NCBI GenBank assembly: GCA_017881265.1
Contig: JADGRA010000003.1
Span: 37,088 to 101,087, forward strand
Length of the DNA stretch: 64,000 nt
Direction of reading: 5' to 3'
DNA from: Myxococcaceae bacterium
Lineage (GTDB): Bacteria > Myxococcota > Myxococcia > Myxococcales > Myxococcaceae
Part shown: positions 24,179-32,875 of the stretch, piece by piece
How the letters are laid out: every line of letters begins with the position of its first letter
Position numbering within the stretch: the first letter of the stretch is position 1
Translations under genes and position numbers: made by a program
The notes under the pieces: model-generated
Database searches by the model: none
Seen by the model: only the letters and a program-made list of their open reading frames with translations
Told to the model about the DNA's origin: nothing

Positions 24179-25108
24179 ATGCCCGAGTACCCGGACCTCA
24201 CCGTCTACCTGCGCGCCCTTAACCCACGGGTAGTGGGCCAGGGGCTGGAGGCGGTGCGCGTGCGCGGCCCCGCCCTCGTCCGCACCGCGGAGCCGCCCCT
24301 GGCGCAGGCTGCCCACAAGCAGGTGCTGGGCCTGCGCCGGCTGGGGAAGCGCCTCGTCTTCGTCCTGGAGGACAATCTCTTCCTCGTCTTGCACCTGATG
24401 GTGGCCGGCCGGCTGCACTGGCGGCCACCCCGGGCGCCCGTCCCCGGGCGCATTGGCCTTGCGGCCTTCGACTTTCCCCAAGGCACCCTCGTTCTCACTG
24501 AGGCCAGCCCGAAGAAGCGGGCCCAGCTGCACCTGATGCGCGGTGAGGAGGCGCTCCAGTCCCTCGGCCGGGGCGGCGTGGAGCCGCTTCTGGTCAGCCC
24601 GGAGGAGTTTGCCGCCGTCGTCCGGCGGGAGAACCACACGCTGAAGCGCACCCTGACGGACCCGCGCCTCTTCGCCGCCATCGGCAACGCCTATTCGGAT
24701 GAGATTCTGCACCGGGCCCGCCTGTCCCCGGTGGCCCTCAGCCAGAAGCTGGAAGAGACGCAGCTGGAACGCCTCCGCCAGGCGACGCACGAGGTGCTGC
24801 GCACGTGGACCGAGCGGCTGTGGGCCGAGGCCGGGGACGGCTTCCCGGAAAAGGTGACGGCCTTCCGGGAGGGCATGGCCGTCCATGGCCGCTACCGCCA
24901 GCCCTGCCCGGTGTGCGGCTCGCCGGTGCAGCGCATTGTGCACGCCGACAACGAGACCAACTACTGCCCGGTGTGTCAGACGGGGGGCAAGCTGCTGGCA
25001 GACCGCTCCCTGTCCCGGCTCCTCAAGGAAGACTGGCCCCGCACCCTGGAGGAACTGGAGGAGTCCCGCGCCGCAACGCGCGCCCGGATGACGGGGGCGA
25101 CGCGGTGA
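24179..25108 (+). CDS. Fpg/Nei-type DNA glycosylase
   Basis: 309 residues starting MPEYPD, keeping the catalytic Pro2 and Glu3 of the Fpg/Nei family; the conserved lysine is in LGKRLVFVL and the H2TH domain in ENHTLKRTLTDPRLFAAIGNAY. The C4 zinc finger is present (CPVCGS ... YCPVCQT), but the arginine that normally precedes the second cysteine pair and contacts DNA phosphate is absent (ADNETNYC). This variant finger defines a subgroup whose lesion preference is uncertain. A C-terminal extension of about 35 residues follows the finger. Confidence 0.87.
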   Translation: MPEYPDLTVYLRALNPRVVGQGLEAVRVRGPALVRTAEPPLAQAAHKQVLGLRRLGKRLVFVLEDNLFLVLHLMVAGRLHWRPPRAPVPGRIGLAAFDFPQGTLVLTEASPKKRAQLHLMRGEEALQSLGRGGVEPLLVSPEEFAAVVRRENHTLKRTLTDPRLFAAIGNAYSDEILHRARLSPVALSQKLEETQLERLRQATHEVLRTWTERLWAEAGDGFPEKVTAFREGMAVHGRYRQPCPVCGSPVQRIVHADNETNYCPVCQTGGKLLADRSLSRLLKEDWPRTLEELEESRAATRARMTGATR

Positions 25109-25133
25109 CGTGCCTCCGGCCCCGCGTGTTGAG

Positions 25134-26474
25134 TCACTTCTCGCCGATGAGCCAGGTGTCGGCGCCGAGGCCGCCGTCGGGCAGGGCGTAGTAGTCCTGC
25201 AGCAAGGAGACCGGGACGTACCCGTCGTCCAGCATAGCTTGCGCGTCCCCGCCATAAGTGAGGTCGTCCGTCATCACCGTCCGGGTGGCGTGCGCCGCGG
25301 TGGCGCCGACGGGCCGGGTGCCCACCAGAAGGTACGTTGGTTCCCCTTGCCAGGCAGACGCCGTGATGACGTAGCCCGCGTCCGCGATGTCCTCGGCCGC
25401 CGCAGCCAGGTCCGTCACCAGCGGCGTCTGGATGACGGTGTCGAACGCTTCGTATCCCCCGTCCGAAAGCGGACCCACCGACTCGGCGACATAGGTGTAC
25501 AGGCCGGCGTCTACCTGAAAGAGGGCCGTCACCACGAAGGAGCGACCCTGGGGCGACGTCGTCAACGTGTCCAGAAGGTGGCTGAGGGGCACGGCGTCCT
25601 CGGTGAGGTACTGGAGGGCCGGGCCGCCGTCGGGCTGCCCGACGCCGAGGATGGTGCACGCTGCATTCTCCTGATACGGGTCGCCATCAAGCGCAAGGAT
25701 GACGGTGTTGGCGGCGAGGGCCTGCGACAGGTAGTCGGGGCACCTGCCGCCGAGCGCCCACAGCATGTCCTGGTAGACGGCCGTCTGCGAGGCGCCGTAC
25801 AAGAAGTCCACAAAGAATCCACCGCCAGCGATGAGTCCCCAGGGGATGAGGCCGCGGCCCGTCCAGGTGAAGATCTCCGACGGGCCGGGTGTCGTCCCGC
25901 CGCCGATTCCACCGCCGCGGAGGACGAGGGATTGGCCGACGCCCTTGAATCGCAGGTCCCAGGGTGGGACCTGGCTGTCGCCCGCAGCCGCGAGGACCCC
26001 GTCCAGTGTTGTCGTCACGCCCACGGTAGTGCCGCAGCCGCTCGCCGAGCCGGTGGCCGTCACTGTCAGACTGCTCGGGCCTGTCAGCGTCGCCTGCACC
26101 GACCGGTAGGCGAAGACCACGGTCTGGCAGTCGGCGATGACGATGGCCGGGCACTGCACGTTGTTGGAAGGAAAGAGGGCGGAGAAGGAGCCTGTGGTCC
26201 CCGACCCCGTCACCGTCACCGCGCCCGTCCCGTCCGGACAGACGCCGGAGAGAGAGGCCGTCGTTCCAGAAACGGTGACGAGCAGCGCCGTGTCATAGGC
26301 GTAGGAACCGGTGGGGGCGCCACTCGGGCCGAAGAGGGCGATTGCCCTGCCGCCCCACGTCCCGTCGAGTCCGACACTGAGGGGGGGAAGGGTGCCGCCG
26401 TCGGCGACCGGGGAGGAGCTGCACGCCGTGCCCAGGGCCACGAGGGCAACTGGTAGCAGTTTGGTTCGCTGCAC
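25134..26474 (-). CDS. Large exported lipoprotein, beta-rich
   Basis: 446 residues with a GTG start and a lipoprotein-like signal (VALGTACSSS). The mature protein is Gly/Thr/Asp-rich, first ~170 residues with alternating short strands (TVSGTTASLSGVC, TVTATGSASGCG), then a longer mixed region with DPYQENAACTILG and several aromatic stretches. Two closely spaced cysteine pairs may form disulfides. No family was recognised; such secreted lipoproteins are frequent in myxobacteria. An upstream G-rich run (GGGGGG) serves as ribosome site. It is divergent from the permease gene, 241 bases between starts. Confidence 0.68.
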   Translation of the reverse strand: MQRTKLLPVALVALGTACSSSPVADGGTLPPLSVGLDGTWGGRAIALFGPSGAPTGSYAYDTALLVTVSGTTASLSGVCPDGTGAVTVTGSGTTGSFSALFPSNNVQCPAIVIADCQTVVFAYRSVQATLTGPSSLTVTATGSASGCGTTVGVTTTLDGVLAAAGDSQVPPWDLRFKGVGQSLVLRGGGIGGGTTPGPSEIFTWTGRGLIPWGLIAGGGFFVDFLYGASQTAVYQDMLWALGGRCPDYLSQALAANTVILALDGDPYQENAACTILGVGQPDGGPALQYLTEDAVPLSHLLDTLTTSPQGRSFVVTALFQVDAGLYTYVAESVGPLSDGGYEAFDTVIQTPLVTDLAAAAEDIADAGYVITASAWQGEPTYLLVGTRPVGATAAHATRTVMTDDLTYGGDAQAMLDDGYVPVSLLQDYYALPDGGLGADTWLIGEK

Positions 26475-26715
26475 CTGGCCCCCCGAGCCGTCACCGAAGA
26501 ACAGAACGTGTTGCGAAAACTCGCCGTGACCGGAAGTTAACCTTTCACCGCCGCAGAGGACAGCAGCCCGTGCACACCCCAACGGCCAAGCAGCACCTGA
26601 GAGCCGAAGCCCCTTCCGACCGAGGGACCACGCAATGGGCCGACGGCCTTGGGCGTAAAGCCCTCCAGCGGCCGTCGAGGTCTTGGCCGTCCAGCAAGGG
26701 AGAGCGCTTTCCGCC

Positions 26716-27942
26716 ATGGGCATCCGCGTCGACTTGCTGGAGGGCGGGAAGATCGCCTTCTTCAGCCTCCGTGCCCACCGGCTGCGGACGCTTCTCACCA
26801 CCCTCGGCATCGGCATCGGCGTCTGCACGCTTTTGGCCATTGTTGGGATTATCCAGGGTCTCAACGTCTCCTTCGCCCGGCAGCTGGCCCAGCTGGGCAG
26901 CAATTCCATGTACATCTCCAAGTTTCCCTGGGTGATGCGCGGGGACTGGTGGGAGTACCGAAACCGGCATGAGCTGTCGGTGCACCTGGTGGACAGCCTG
27001 CGCGAGCAGGTGCCGGAGCTGAGTGCGGTGGCGCCCATGACACAGCAGAACGTGGACGCCTTCGCCCATGGCGAGCAGCTGTCCAGTGTGGCCCTGGTGG
27101 GCACCACGGCGGAGTACCCCCAGGTGAGCGGCTACGAAGTCGCCGAGGGCCGCTTCCTCAGCCAGGGGGACAACGAGAACAGCACCAACGTGGCGGTGCT
27201 GGGCGCCGACGTCGCCAAGGGCCTCTTCCCGACCGGTTCTGCCGTGGGCAACGGCGTGCGTCTGAATGGGCGCCCCTTCCGGGTGGTGGGCGTGCTGCAG
27301 CGCCGCGGAAAAATCCTCGGCCAGAACCAGGACTTGACGGCCATGGTGCCGCTGCGCACCTACCTCGCCACCTTCGGCAAGAAGCGCGGCATCACCATCG
27401 GCGCCGCGGTGGCCGATGGCGAGGACGTGCTGCGCACCGTGGACAAGGTGGAGATGGCGCTCCGGCGCGCCCGGGCCGTGCCCCCGGAGAAGAAGGATGA
27501 CTTCAGCATCAACCGCCCGGAGATGCTGGCCAACACCTACGCCCAGCTGACGGGGGCCCTCTACGGCGTCGCCACCGGGATTGGATTGATTACGCTTCTC
27601 GTCGGCGGCATCGGCATCATGAATGTCATGCTCGTCTCAGTGCGCGAGCGGACGCGCGAGATTGGCGTCCGGCGGGCCTTGGGCGCCCGGCGCCGCACCA
27701 TCGTCACGCAGTTTCTGCTGGAGGCCGCTTCCGTCTCCGCCCTGGGAGGCGCGCTGGGGACGGCGGTGGGCCTCGGTCTGGCCAAGCTGGTGTCCCTGGT
27801 GACGCCGCTGGCCGCCGCCGTCCAGCCCCTCACCGTGGTCGGCGGCATTGGGTTTGCCGCCGCGGTGGGCCTCCTCTTCGGCATCTGGCCGGCCGCCCGC
27901 GCCGCGCAGCTGGACCCCGTCGAGGCGCTGCGCGCCGACTAG
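26716..27942 (+). CDS. MacB/FtsX-type ABC transporter permease
   Basis: 408 residues: N-terminal membrane helix (residues about 25-48, LLTTLGIGIGVCTLLAIVG), a periplasmic MacB_PCD domain to about residue 270, then three helices of the FtsX domain carrying LVGGIGIMNVMLVSVRERTREIGVRRALGA and PAARAAQLDPVEALRAD. This is the standard architecture of the macrolide/lipoprotein-type mechanotransmission permeases. No ATPase or membrane-fusion gene is adjacent, so it is an orphan permease here. Confidence 0.88.
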   Translation: MGIRVDLLEGGKIAFFSLRAHRLRTLLTTLGIGIGVCTLLAIVGIIQGLNVSFARQLAQLGSNSMYISKFPWVMRGDWWEYRNRHELSVHLVDSLREQVPELSAVAPMTQQNVDAFAHGEQLSSVALVGTTAEYPQVSGYEVAEGRFLSQGDNENSTNVAVLGADVAKGLFPTGSAVGNGVRLNGRPFRVVGVLQRRGKILGQNQDLTAMVPLRTYLATFGKKRGITIGAAVADGEDVLRTVDKVEMALRRARAVPPEKKDDFSINRPEMLANTYAQLTGALYGVATGIGLITLLVGGIGIMNVMLVSVRERTREIGVRRALGARRRTIVTQFLLEAASVSALGGALGTAVGLGLAKLVSLVTPLAAAVQPLTVVGGIGFAAAVGLLFGIWPAARAAQLDPVEALRAD

Positions 27943-27985
27943 CAGCGTGCGCCTAACAGGGTGTCTTCCGCACCCCCCCCGTTGG

Positions 27986-29557
27986 GTGCCCGGCCGCTTG
28001 GGCCTTGTCCGGCCGGGCGGACTCGTCCACGCTGCGGAGGGCTTGGACACTGGCACCTTCGAAGGCCTTCTCGCCGAGGGCGAGGACCGCCGCCTGGTCG
28101 GGCTGGTCCACCCTCCGGACTGGGCCAACCCCAGCCCCCCGTCCCGCTATGACTTGCTGGTGCTGGGCGGTGGGACCGCCGGGCTGGTGGCCGCCCTGGG
28201 CGGGGCCGCGCTGGGGGCCCGGGTGGCCTTGTGCGAGCGCGCGCTTTTGGGCGGCGACTGCCTGGTGTACGGCTGCGTCCCCAGCAAGGCGCTGCTGCGC
28301 AGCGCGCACCTCGCCCATGACGTCCAGGAGGCGGCCGCCCTGGGCGTGGAAACCGGCGACGTGGTGGTGGACTTCGCCGCCGTCCTGGAGCGCGTCCGGC
28401 GGCTGCGGGCGGACATTGCCCCGCACGACGCCGCCCTGCGCCTGCGCGAGGCCGGGGTGGACGTGCACCTGGGCGCGGCACGCTTCCTTGCCCCCGACGC
28501 GGTGGAGTGCGCCGGGCAGACGCTGCGCTTCCGCCGGGCGCTGCTGGCCACCGGGGGCCAGGCGCGCATCCCGGACATCCCCGGCCTGCAGACGGCCGGC
28601 TACCTCACCCACGCCACCGTCTTCGGCCTCACTCGGGCGCCGCGCCGGCTGGCCGTCATCGGCGGCGGCCCGGTGGGGTGTGAATTGGCGCAGGGCCTGG
28701 CCCGCCTCGGCCTGGAGGTGACGCTTCTCACGGAGTCCAGCCGGCTACTGCCGCGGGACGACCCGGAGGCAAGTGACGCCCTCGCCCGGGCCCTCGCCGC
28801 GGAAGTGCAGCTGTGGCTGGACGCGCCGGTGACGCGCGTGGAGAAGACGGCCGGCGGCAAGGTGGTGCATGCCCAGCGGCACGGAGAGGCGCTGCGTGTC
28901 GAGGTGGATGAAATTCTACTGGCCACCGGCCGCGTCCCGGCGCTGGAGGGCCTCGGCCTGGAAGCGGCCGGCATCCGCCTGGACGGCGCGTACCCCGCCG
29001 TCGACGACGGACTGCGCACCAGCAACGCGCGCGTGTTTGCGGCCGGGGACGTGGCCGGCCGCTGGGCCTTCACTCATGCCGCGGACGCCATGGCCCGCCT
29101 GGCGCTGCAAAATGCCCTCTTCTTCGGCAAGAAGCGCCTGTCGGCGCTGCACGTCCCCTGGTGCACCTACACCCACCCGGAAGTAGCGCACGTCGGCCTC
29201 GGGGCGGAGGAAGCGTACGCCGCCGGCAAGCGCGTCCTCACCCTCACCACCGAGATGGCAGACAATGACCGGGCGGTGGTGGACGAGGAGACAGAAGGCT
29301 TTGCCCGCATTCACGCCGATGCGCGCACCGGGCGCGTGCTGGGGGCCACCCTGGTGTCCCGCCACGCCGGGGAAAGCATTGGCGAGGCGGCGCTGGCGGT
29401 GCGTCTTGGCCTGCGCCTGCCGGCGCTGGCGGACACCATTCACCCCTACCCGACGCAAGCCGAGGCGTGGAAGAAGCTGGGGGACGCCTGGAATGCGCGA
29501 CGCCTTACCCCGGGGGCCCGGGCCCTGTTGAAGGCCGTCCTGTCCGTGCAGCGCTAG
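27986..29557 (+). CDS. FAD-dependent pyridine nucleotide-disulfide oxidoreductase (mercuric-reductase-like)
   Basis: About 523 residues. FAD motif LLVLGGGTAGLVAALGGAALG; redox-active CX4C in GGDCLVYGCVPSKAL; NAD(P) motif VIGGGPVGCELAQGLARLG; ARVFAAGDVAG; and a C-terminal dimerisation domain with the HPYPTQAEAWKKLG loop that supplies the active-site base in dihydrolipoamide dehydrogenases. There is no terminal Cys-Cys pair, so Hg(II) reduction is not indicated. The ~45-residue extension (VHPPDWANPSPP) is shared by a group of MerA-like enzymes. The start is uncertain: GTG 27986, TTG 27998 and TTG 28043 are possible. Confidence 0.83.
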   Translation: MPGRLGLVRPGGLVHAAEGLDTGTFEGLLAEGEDRRLVGLVHPPDWANPSPPSRYDLLVLGGGTAGLVAALGGAALGARVALCERALLGGDCLVYGCVPSKALLRSAHLAHDVQEAAALGVETGDVVVDFAAVLERVRRLRADIAPHDAALRLREAGVDVHLGAARFLAPDAVECAGQTLRFRRALLATGGQARIPDIPGLQTAGYLTHATVFGLTRAPRRLAVIGGGPVGCELAQGLARLGLEVTLLTESSRLLPRDDPEASDALARALAAEVQLWLDAPVTRVEKTAGGKVVHAQRHGEALRVEVDEILLATGRVPALEGLGLEAAGIRLDGAYPAVDDGLRTSNARVFAAGDVAGRWAFTHAADAMARLALQNALFFGKKRLSALHVPWCTYTHPEVAHVGLGAEEAYAAGKRVLTLTTEMADNDRAVVDEETEGFARIHADARTGRVLGATLVSRHAGESIGEAALAVRLGLRLPALADTIHPYPTQAEAWKKLGDAWNARRLTPGARALLKAVLSVQR

Positions 29558-29559
29558 CC

Positions 29560-30891
29560 ATGGGCAGCCCGCGTCCCGTGTATGTCTTCACCAAGGCGCC
29601 GGTGTCTGGCCGAGTGAAGACGCGCCTCATCCCGGCCCTCGGCCCGGACGGCGCCGCGCGGCTGGCCACCGCCCTGTTGGAGGACACGCTGGAGGCGCTG
29701 CTGGCCGACGGCCGGGCGGCGCCCATTCTGGCCGTGGACGACGCCGACGCCTTCCGGGGGCGCGGGCTGCCGCTGGTGGAACAAGGCCCGGGCGACTTGG
29801 GGCAGCGGCTGGAACGGGTGCTGCGTCGCGGGCTGGCCCGCGCGCCGGCGGTGGTGGTGGTGGGCAGCGACACACCCGGCTTTCCCGCGCCGCTTCTCGC
29901 GGAAGCCTTCGCCGGCCTGGACAAGGCCGACGCGGTGCTGGCCCCGGCAGATGACGGCGGCTTCACGCTGCTCGGCCTGCGACGCTGCCCGGAAGGCCTG
30001 CTGGACGGGCTTCCGTGGAGTGGGGCCGAGACGCTGGCCGCCACCGAGGCGCGACTGCGCGCGCGCGGGCTGACTGTCCTTCGCTGCAGCCGCTGGTTTG
30101 ACGTGGACGGCCCGGCGGACGTCGCCCGACTGCGGGTGGAGCTGTCCGAAGGCACTGTCCAGGCGCGCCACACCGCCGAAGTGCTGGGCACGCTGACGAT
30201 TGCCCCCTGGCTGTCGGTGGTGCTGCCAGTACTGGACGAGGCCGGACGGTTGGAGGCGACGCTGCGGCGGCTGGTGGGCCTGCCGGCCGTGGACGAGGTG
30301 CTGGTGGTGGACGGAGGCAGCCGCGACAGAAGCCGCGCCATTGCCCGCGCCGTCCCGGGCGTCCAGTTGCTGGAGACGCCGCGGGGCCGGGCCCGGCAGA
30401 TGAATGCAGGGGCCCGGGCTGCCCGGGGCGAGGTGCTGTGCTTCCTTCATGCCGACGTGACGCTGCCCCGCGACGCCGTCCGGCACGTGGCCCGGGCCAT
30501 GGCGCAGCCGGCGGTGGTGGCGTGCGCCTTCCGCACGCGCACCGTCGACGATGTGGGGCGAAGCTGGGGGGCAGCGCTGCTGCCCATGGCGGACGTGCGC
30601 TCGCGCTTCACCCAGCTGCCCTACGGGGACCAGGCGGTGAGTGTCCGCCGTAGCGCCTTCCGGGAGGTGGGAGGCTTCCCGGAACAACCGCTGATGGAGG
30701 ACGTGGAGTTGGCACACAGACTGTCCGGCCTGGGCCGGCTGGCGCGCCTTCCCGCCCGGGTGACGGTGTCCGGGCGGCGCTTTTTGAAACGTCCGCTGCG
30801 GACCCTTCTCTACTGGAATAGCTTCCCGGCCCTTTACCGGCTGGGCGTCCGCCCCGCGGTGCTGGAGAGGCTGTACGGGACGGTGCGCTGA
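29560..30891 (+). CDS. Fused glycosyltransferase, TIGR04282 plus TIGR04283 type
   Basis: 443 residues, two enzymes in one chain. Residues 1-200: VYVFTKAPVSGRVKTRLIP, VVVGSDTPGFP and LAPADDGGFTLLGLR are the marks of the DUF2064/TIGR04282 nucleotide-transferase-like family. Residues about 213-443: family-2 glycosyltransferase of TIGR04283 type (LSVVLPVLDEAGRLEATL, EVLVVDGGSRDRS, GRARQMNAGARAARG, FLHADVTLP, LMEDVELAHRL). In databases both families are linked to arsenosugar biosynthesis and usually occur as separate neighbouring genes. ATG 29560 follows the flavoprotein stop by two bases, so they are cotranscribed. The 3' end overlaps the converging flavoprotein gene by 58 bases. Confidence 0.85.
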   Translation: MGSPRPVYVFTKAPVSGRVKTRLIPALGPDGAARLATALLEDTLEALLADGRAAPILAVDDADAFRGRGLPLVEQGPGDLGQRLERVLRRGLARAPAVVVVGSDTPGFPAPLLAEAFAGLDKADAVLAPADDGGFTLLGLRRCPEGLLDGLPWSGAETLAATEARLRARGLTVLRCSRWFDVDGPADVARLRVELSEGTVQARHTAEVLGTLTIAPWLSVVLPVLDEAGRLEATLRRLVGLPAVDEVLVVDGGSRDRSRAIARAVPGVQLLETPRGRARQMNAGARAARGEVLCFLHADVTLPRDAVRHVARAMAQPAVVACAFRTRTVDDVGRSWGAALLPMADVRSRFTQLPYGDQAVSVRRSAFREVGGFPEQPLMEDVELAHRLSGLGRLARLPARVTVSGRRFLKRPLRTLLYWNSFPALYRLGVRPAVLERLYGTVR

Positions 30892-31940
30892 GCCGCCTGC
30901 CGAAGCCGCTGGAGAAAGCCCGTGTCCAGCTGGTGCTTCCACGCCCGAAAGAGGTGGCCCCGGGCGGCCAGGCTTCCCCAGGAGGCCAGGGCCGTCCCGT
31001 CCCCGCAATTCACCAGCGCCAGCGCGCGCCGCTGCGGCCGGTAGGGGCGGAGGGCCTGTCCCCGCAGCGCCGCCATTAGGTTGTCCAGCAGCACCTGCGC
31101 CTCGCGGACGGAGTAGACGCCGGACTTGGGCACCGCCGCCGGCAAGTCCGCGCAGTCCCCGGCGGCAAACACGCCGGGGTGGGATGTGCTCTGCAAGCTG
31201 GCGTCCACGCGTACCGCCCCCGTGCTGCCCAGCTGAAGGCCGCAGTGCGCCAGAAGCGGGTGCGGCGCCGGCCCGGTGGCCCACAGCACCGCCTGCGCCG
31301 GCAGCGCCCCGCCGCCGGCAAGGACAACGGCTTCGGGCGTGACGGCCACCGCGCGCCCCTCCACCTGCCGGACGTTTGCCTGACGCAGGGCCCGGCCCAC
31401 CGCCCGGGCCAGCGCCATGGGGGCCCCGGGCGCCAGCTGCGGGGCCTCCGCCAAAAGGCTGACGTCCGGCGCGACGGCGCGTAGGCACAGGGCCAGTTCC
31501 ACCCCGGCCAGGCCGCCCCCCACCACGGCCCAGGCCCGGGCGGCTGCCGGCAGCGCTTCGCCGCGTGCCAGCAGGGCCTTCACGTCCAGCGCGTAGTGAA
31601 GGACGCCGGGCAACTCCGCCCCGCGCATCACGGAACCGACGCCCAGCGACAGGACGTCCGCCTGCAGGCACTCACCCCCCGCTAGCACCACCGCGCGCCC
31701 GGCTGCGTCCAGGGCCGTGGCGCCGCCCGGGTGCAGGTGCACCTGGGCCGCGCGTGCCAAGGGGGCCAGGGCCAGGGTGCAGGCGTCGGCAGGGTACTCG
31801 CCCGCCACCCAGCCCGAGGCCATGCCGCTGTAGGGCTGCGTTTCCCCGCGCGTTACCCAGTGCACGTCCACGCCGGGCAGGGGCGCCCGGGCGAGGCGGG
31901 CCACCACCAACAGGTGCGCGTGCGCCGCCCCCACCAGCAA
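30834..31940 (-). CDS. Pyridine nucleotide-disulfide oxidoreductase, TIGR03169 (SelD-associated) type
   Basis: 368 residues as drawn from TTG 31940. The N-terminus (LLLVGAAHAHLLVVARLA, TRGETQPYSGMASGWVAGEY) matches the NDH-2-like family found either alone or fused ahead of SelD. Second nucleotide motif AVVGGGLAGVELALCLRA and the flavin loop VFAAGDCADLP are present. The first strand would be cut at TTG 31940; the same frame runs back only 12 more bases to the TGA stop of the phosphorylase gene (TGA at 31955-31953), with CTG, CCG, CGC, CTT between. The start is therefore CTG 31952, TTG 31940, or the TGA is read through. Confidence 0.78.
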   Translation of the reverse strand: MLVGAAHAHLLVVARLARAPLPGVDVHWVTRGETQPYSGMASGWVAGEYPADACTLALAPLARAAQVHLHPGGATALDAAGRAVVLAGGECLQADVLSLGVGSVMRGAELPGVLHYALDVKALLARGEALPAAARAWAVVGGGLAGVELALCLRAVAPDVSLLAEAPQLAPGAPMALARAVGRALRQANVRQVEGRAVAVTPEAVVLAGGGALPAQAVLWATGPAPHPLLAHCGLQLGSTGAVRVDASLQSTSHPGVFAAGDCADLPAAVPKSGVYSVREAQVLLDNLMAALRGQALRPYRPQRRALALVNCGDGTALASWGSLAARGHLFRAWKHQLDTGFLQRLRQAAQRTVPYSLSSTAGRTPSR

Positions 31941-31952
31941 AAGGCGCGGCAG

Positions 31953-32828
31953 TCAGGACTCCAGGGAGTGGCGAAGCAGCGGGAGGAGGCGCTGCTTCAC
32001 CTCCGCGGGAATGCGGGCGCGGTCCGTCCAGATGGCCTGGGCCAGTGCGCTCTGGCAGTGGCAGGGCGTCTCCGCCAGGGCCTTCACCGCCGGGACGGCG
32101 AGGCGCAACAGCGCCAGTGCCGCGGCGGTGGCTGCCTGCAGGTTGCCCAGAATCTCCCGAAGCAGGGCGTGCTTGTCCAAGTCATCCGGCGTCGGCCGCC
32201 AGCAGTCGTAGTCCGTGGGCAGGCACACCGCCGCGTAGCAGAGCTCCGCCTCCCGGGCGAGCTTGGCCTCCGGCATGAGAGTCATCCCGATGAGGTCCGC
32301 CCCCCAGCCGCGGTGCAATTCGCTCTCCGCCCGGGTGGAGAACTGCGGCCCCTCCATGCATACGTAGGTGCCCCGCGGGTGCACCTTGACGCTGCTGGGC
32401 AGCGCCAGAAGCAGCGTGCGCAGCGTGGGGCAGAAGGGGACGGCGAACTCCACGTGGACGGCCAGCTCCTCGAAGAAGGTACCGGGCCGGCGGTACGTCT
32501 TGTCGATGACTTGGTCCGGGATGACCAGTTCCCTAGGCCGCACGTCCTCGTGCAGAGAACCGACCGCGGCGCTCGCCAGCACATGGGTCACGCCCAGCGT
32601 CTTGAGCGCAAAAATGTTGGCCCGCGACGGCACCTGGGTGGGGTTGTGGACGTGGCCCTCCCCGTGGCGGGCCAGCAGCGCCACCTTCGTGCCTTCCAGG
32701 GTGGTGAGGAGGATGGGCCCCGACGGGCGACCGAAAGGCGTCTCCACCTCGGTGGGCGTGCCGCCGAGCGCGCCCAGCGCCTGCCCGAGGCCGCTTCCGC
32801 CGATGATGCCGAGCATTGGAATCCCCAT
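31953..32828 (-). CDS. mtnP: S-methyl-5'-thioadenosine phosphorylase / nucleoside phosphorylase
   Basis: 291 residues of the MTAP family: phosphate-binding IIGGSGLG, RHGEGHVHNPTQVPSRANI, the ribose/base site CMEGPQFSTRAES and GMTLMPEAKLAREAELCYA. It would phosphorolyse MTA or 5'-deoxy-5'-substituted adenosines. Next to a TIGR04282/TIGR04283 fusion, the relevant substrate could be the 5'-dimethylarsinoyl-adenosine made by radical SAM ArsS, but neither ArsS nor ArsM is in the window. In-frame with the following flavoprotein gene across one TGA. Confidence 0.88.
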   Translation of the reverse strand: MGIPMLGIIGGSGLGQALGALGGTPTEVETPFGRPSGPILLTTLEGTKVALLARHGEGHVHNPTQVPSRANIFALKTLGVTHVLASAAVGSLHEDVRPRELVIPDQVIDKTYRRPGTFFEELAVHVEFAVPFCPTLRTLLLALPSSVKVHPRGTYVCMEGPQFSTRAESELHRGWGADLIGMTLMPEAKLAREAELCYAAVCLPTDYDCWRPTPDDLDKHALLREILGNLQAATAAALALLRLAVPAVKALAETPCHCQSALAQAIWTDRARIPAEVKQRLLPLLRHSLES

Positions 32829-32875
32829 GCCGCTACGCTACCGGGCGAGCGGCACAAAGCGAAAGGAGACAGGTG

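Noticed and set aside
25134..27107. Single 657-residue protein from ATG 27107
   Set aside because: The first ~211 codons lie antisense to the permease gene and lack family features; GTG 26474 begins a lipoprotein signal.
27986..29557. Mercuric reductase (merA)
   Set aside because: No HMA domain, no C-terminal Cys pair and no mer genes nearby; only the general flavoprotein disulfide reductase fold is supported.
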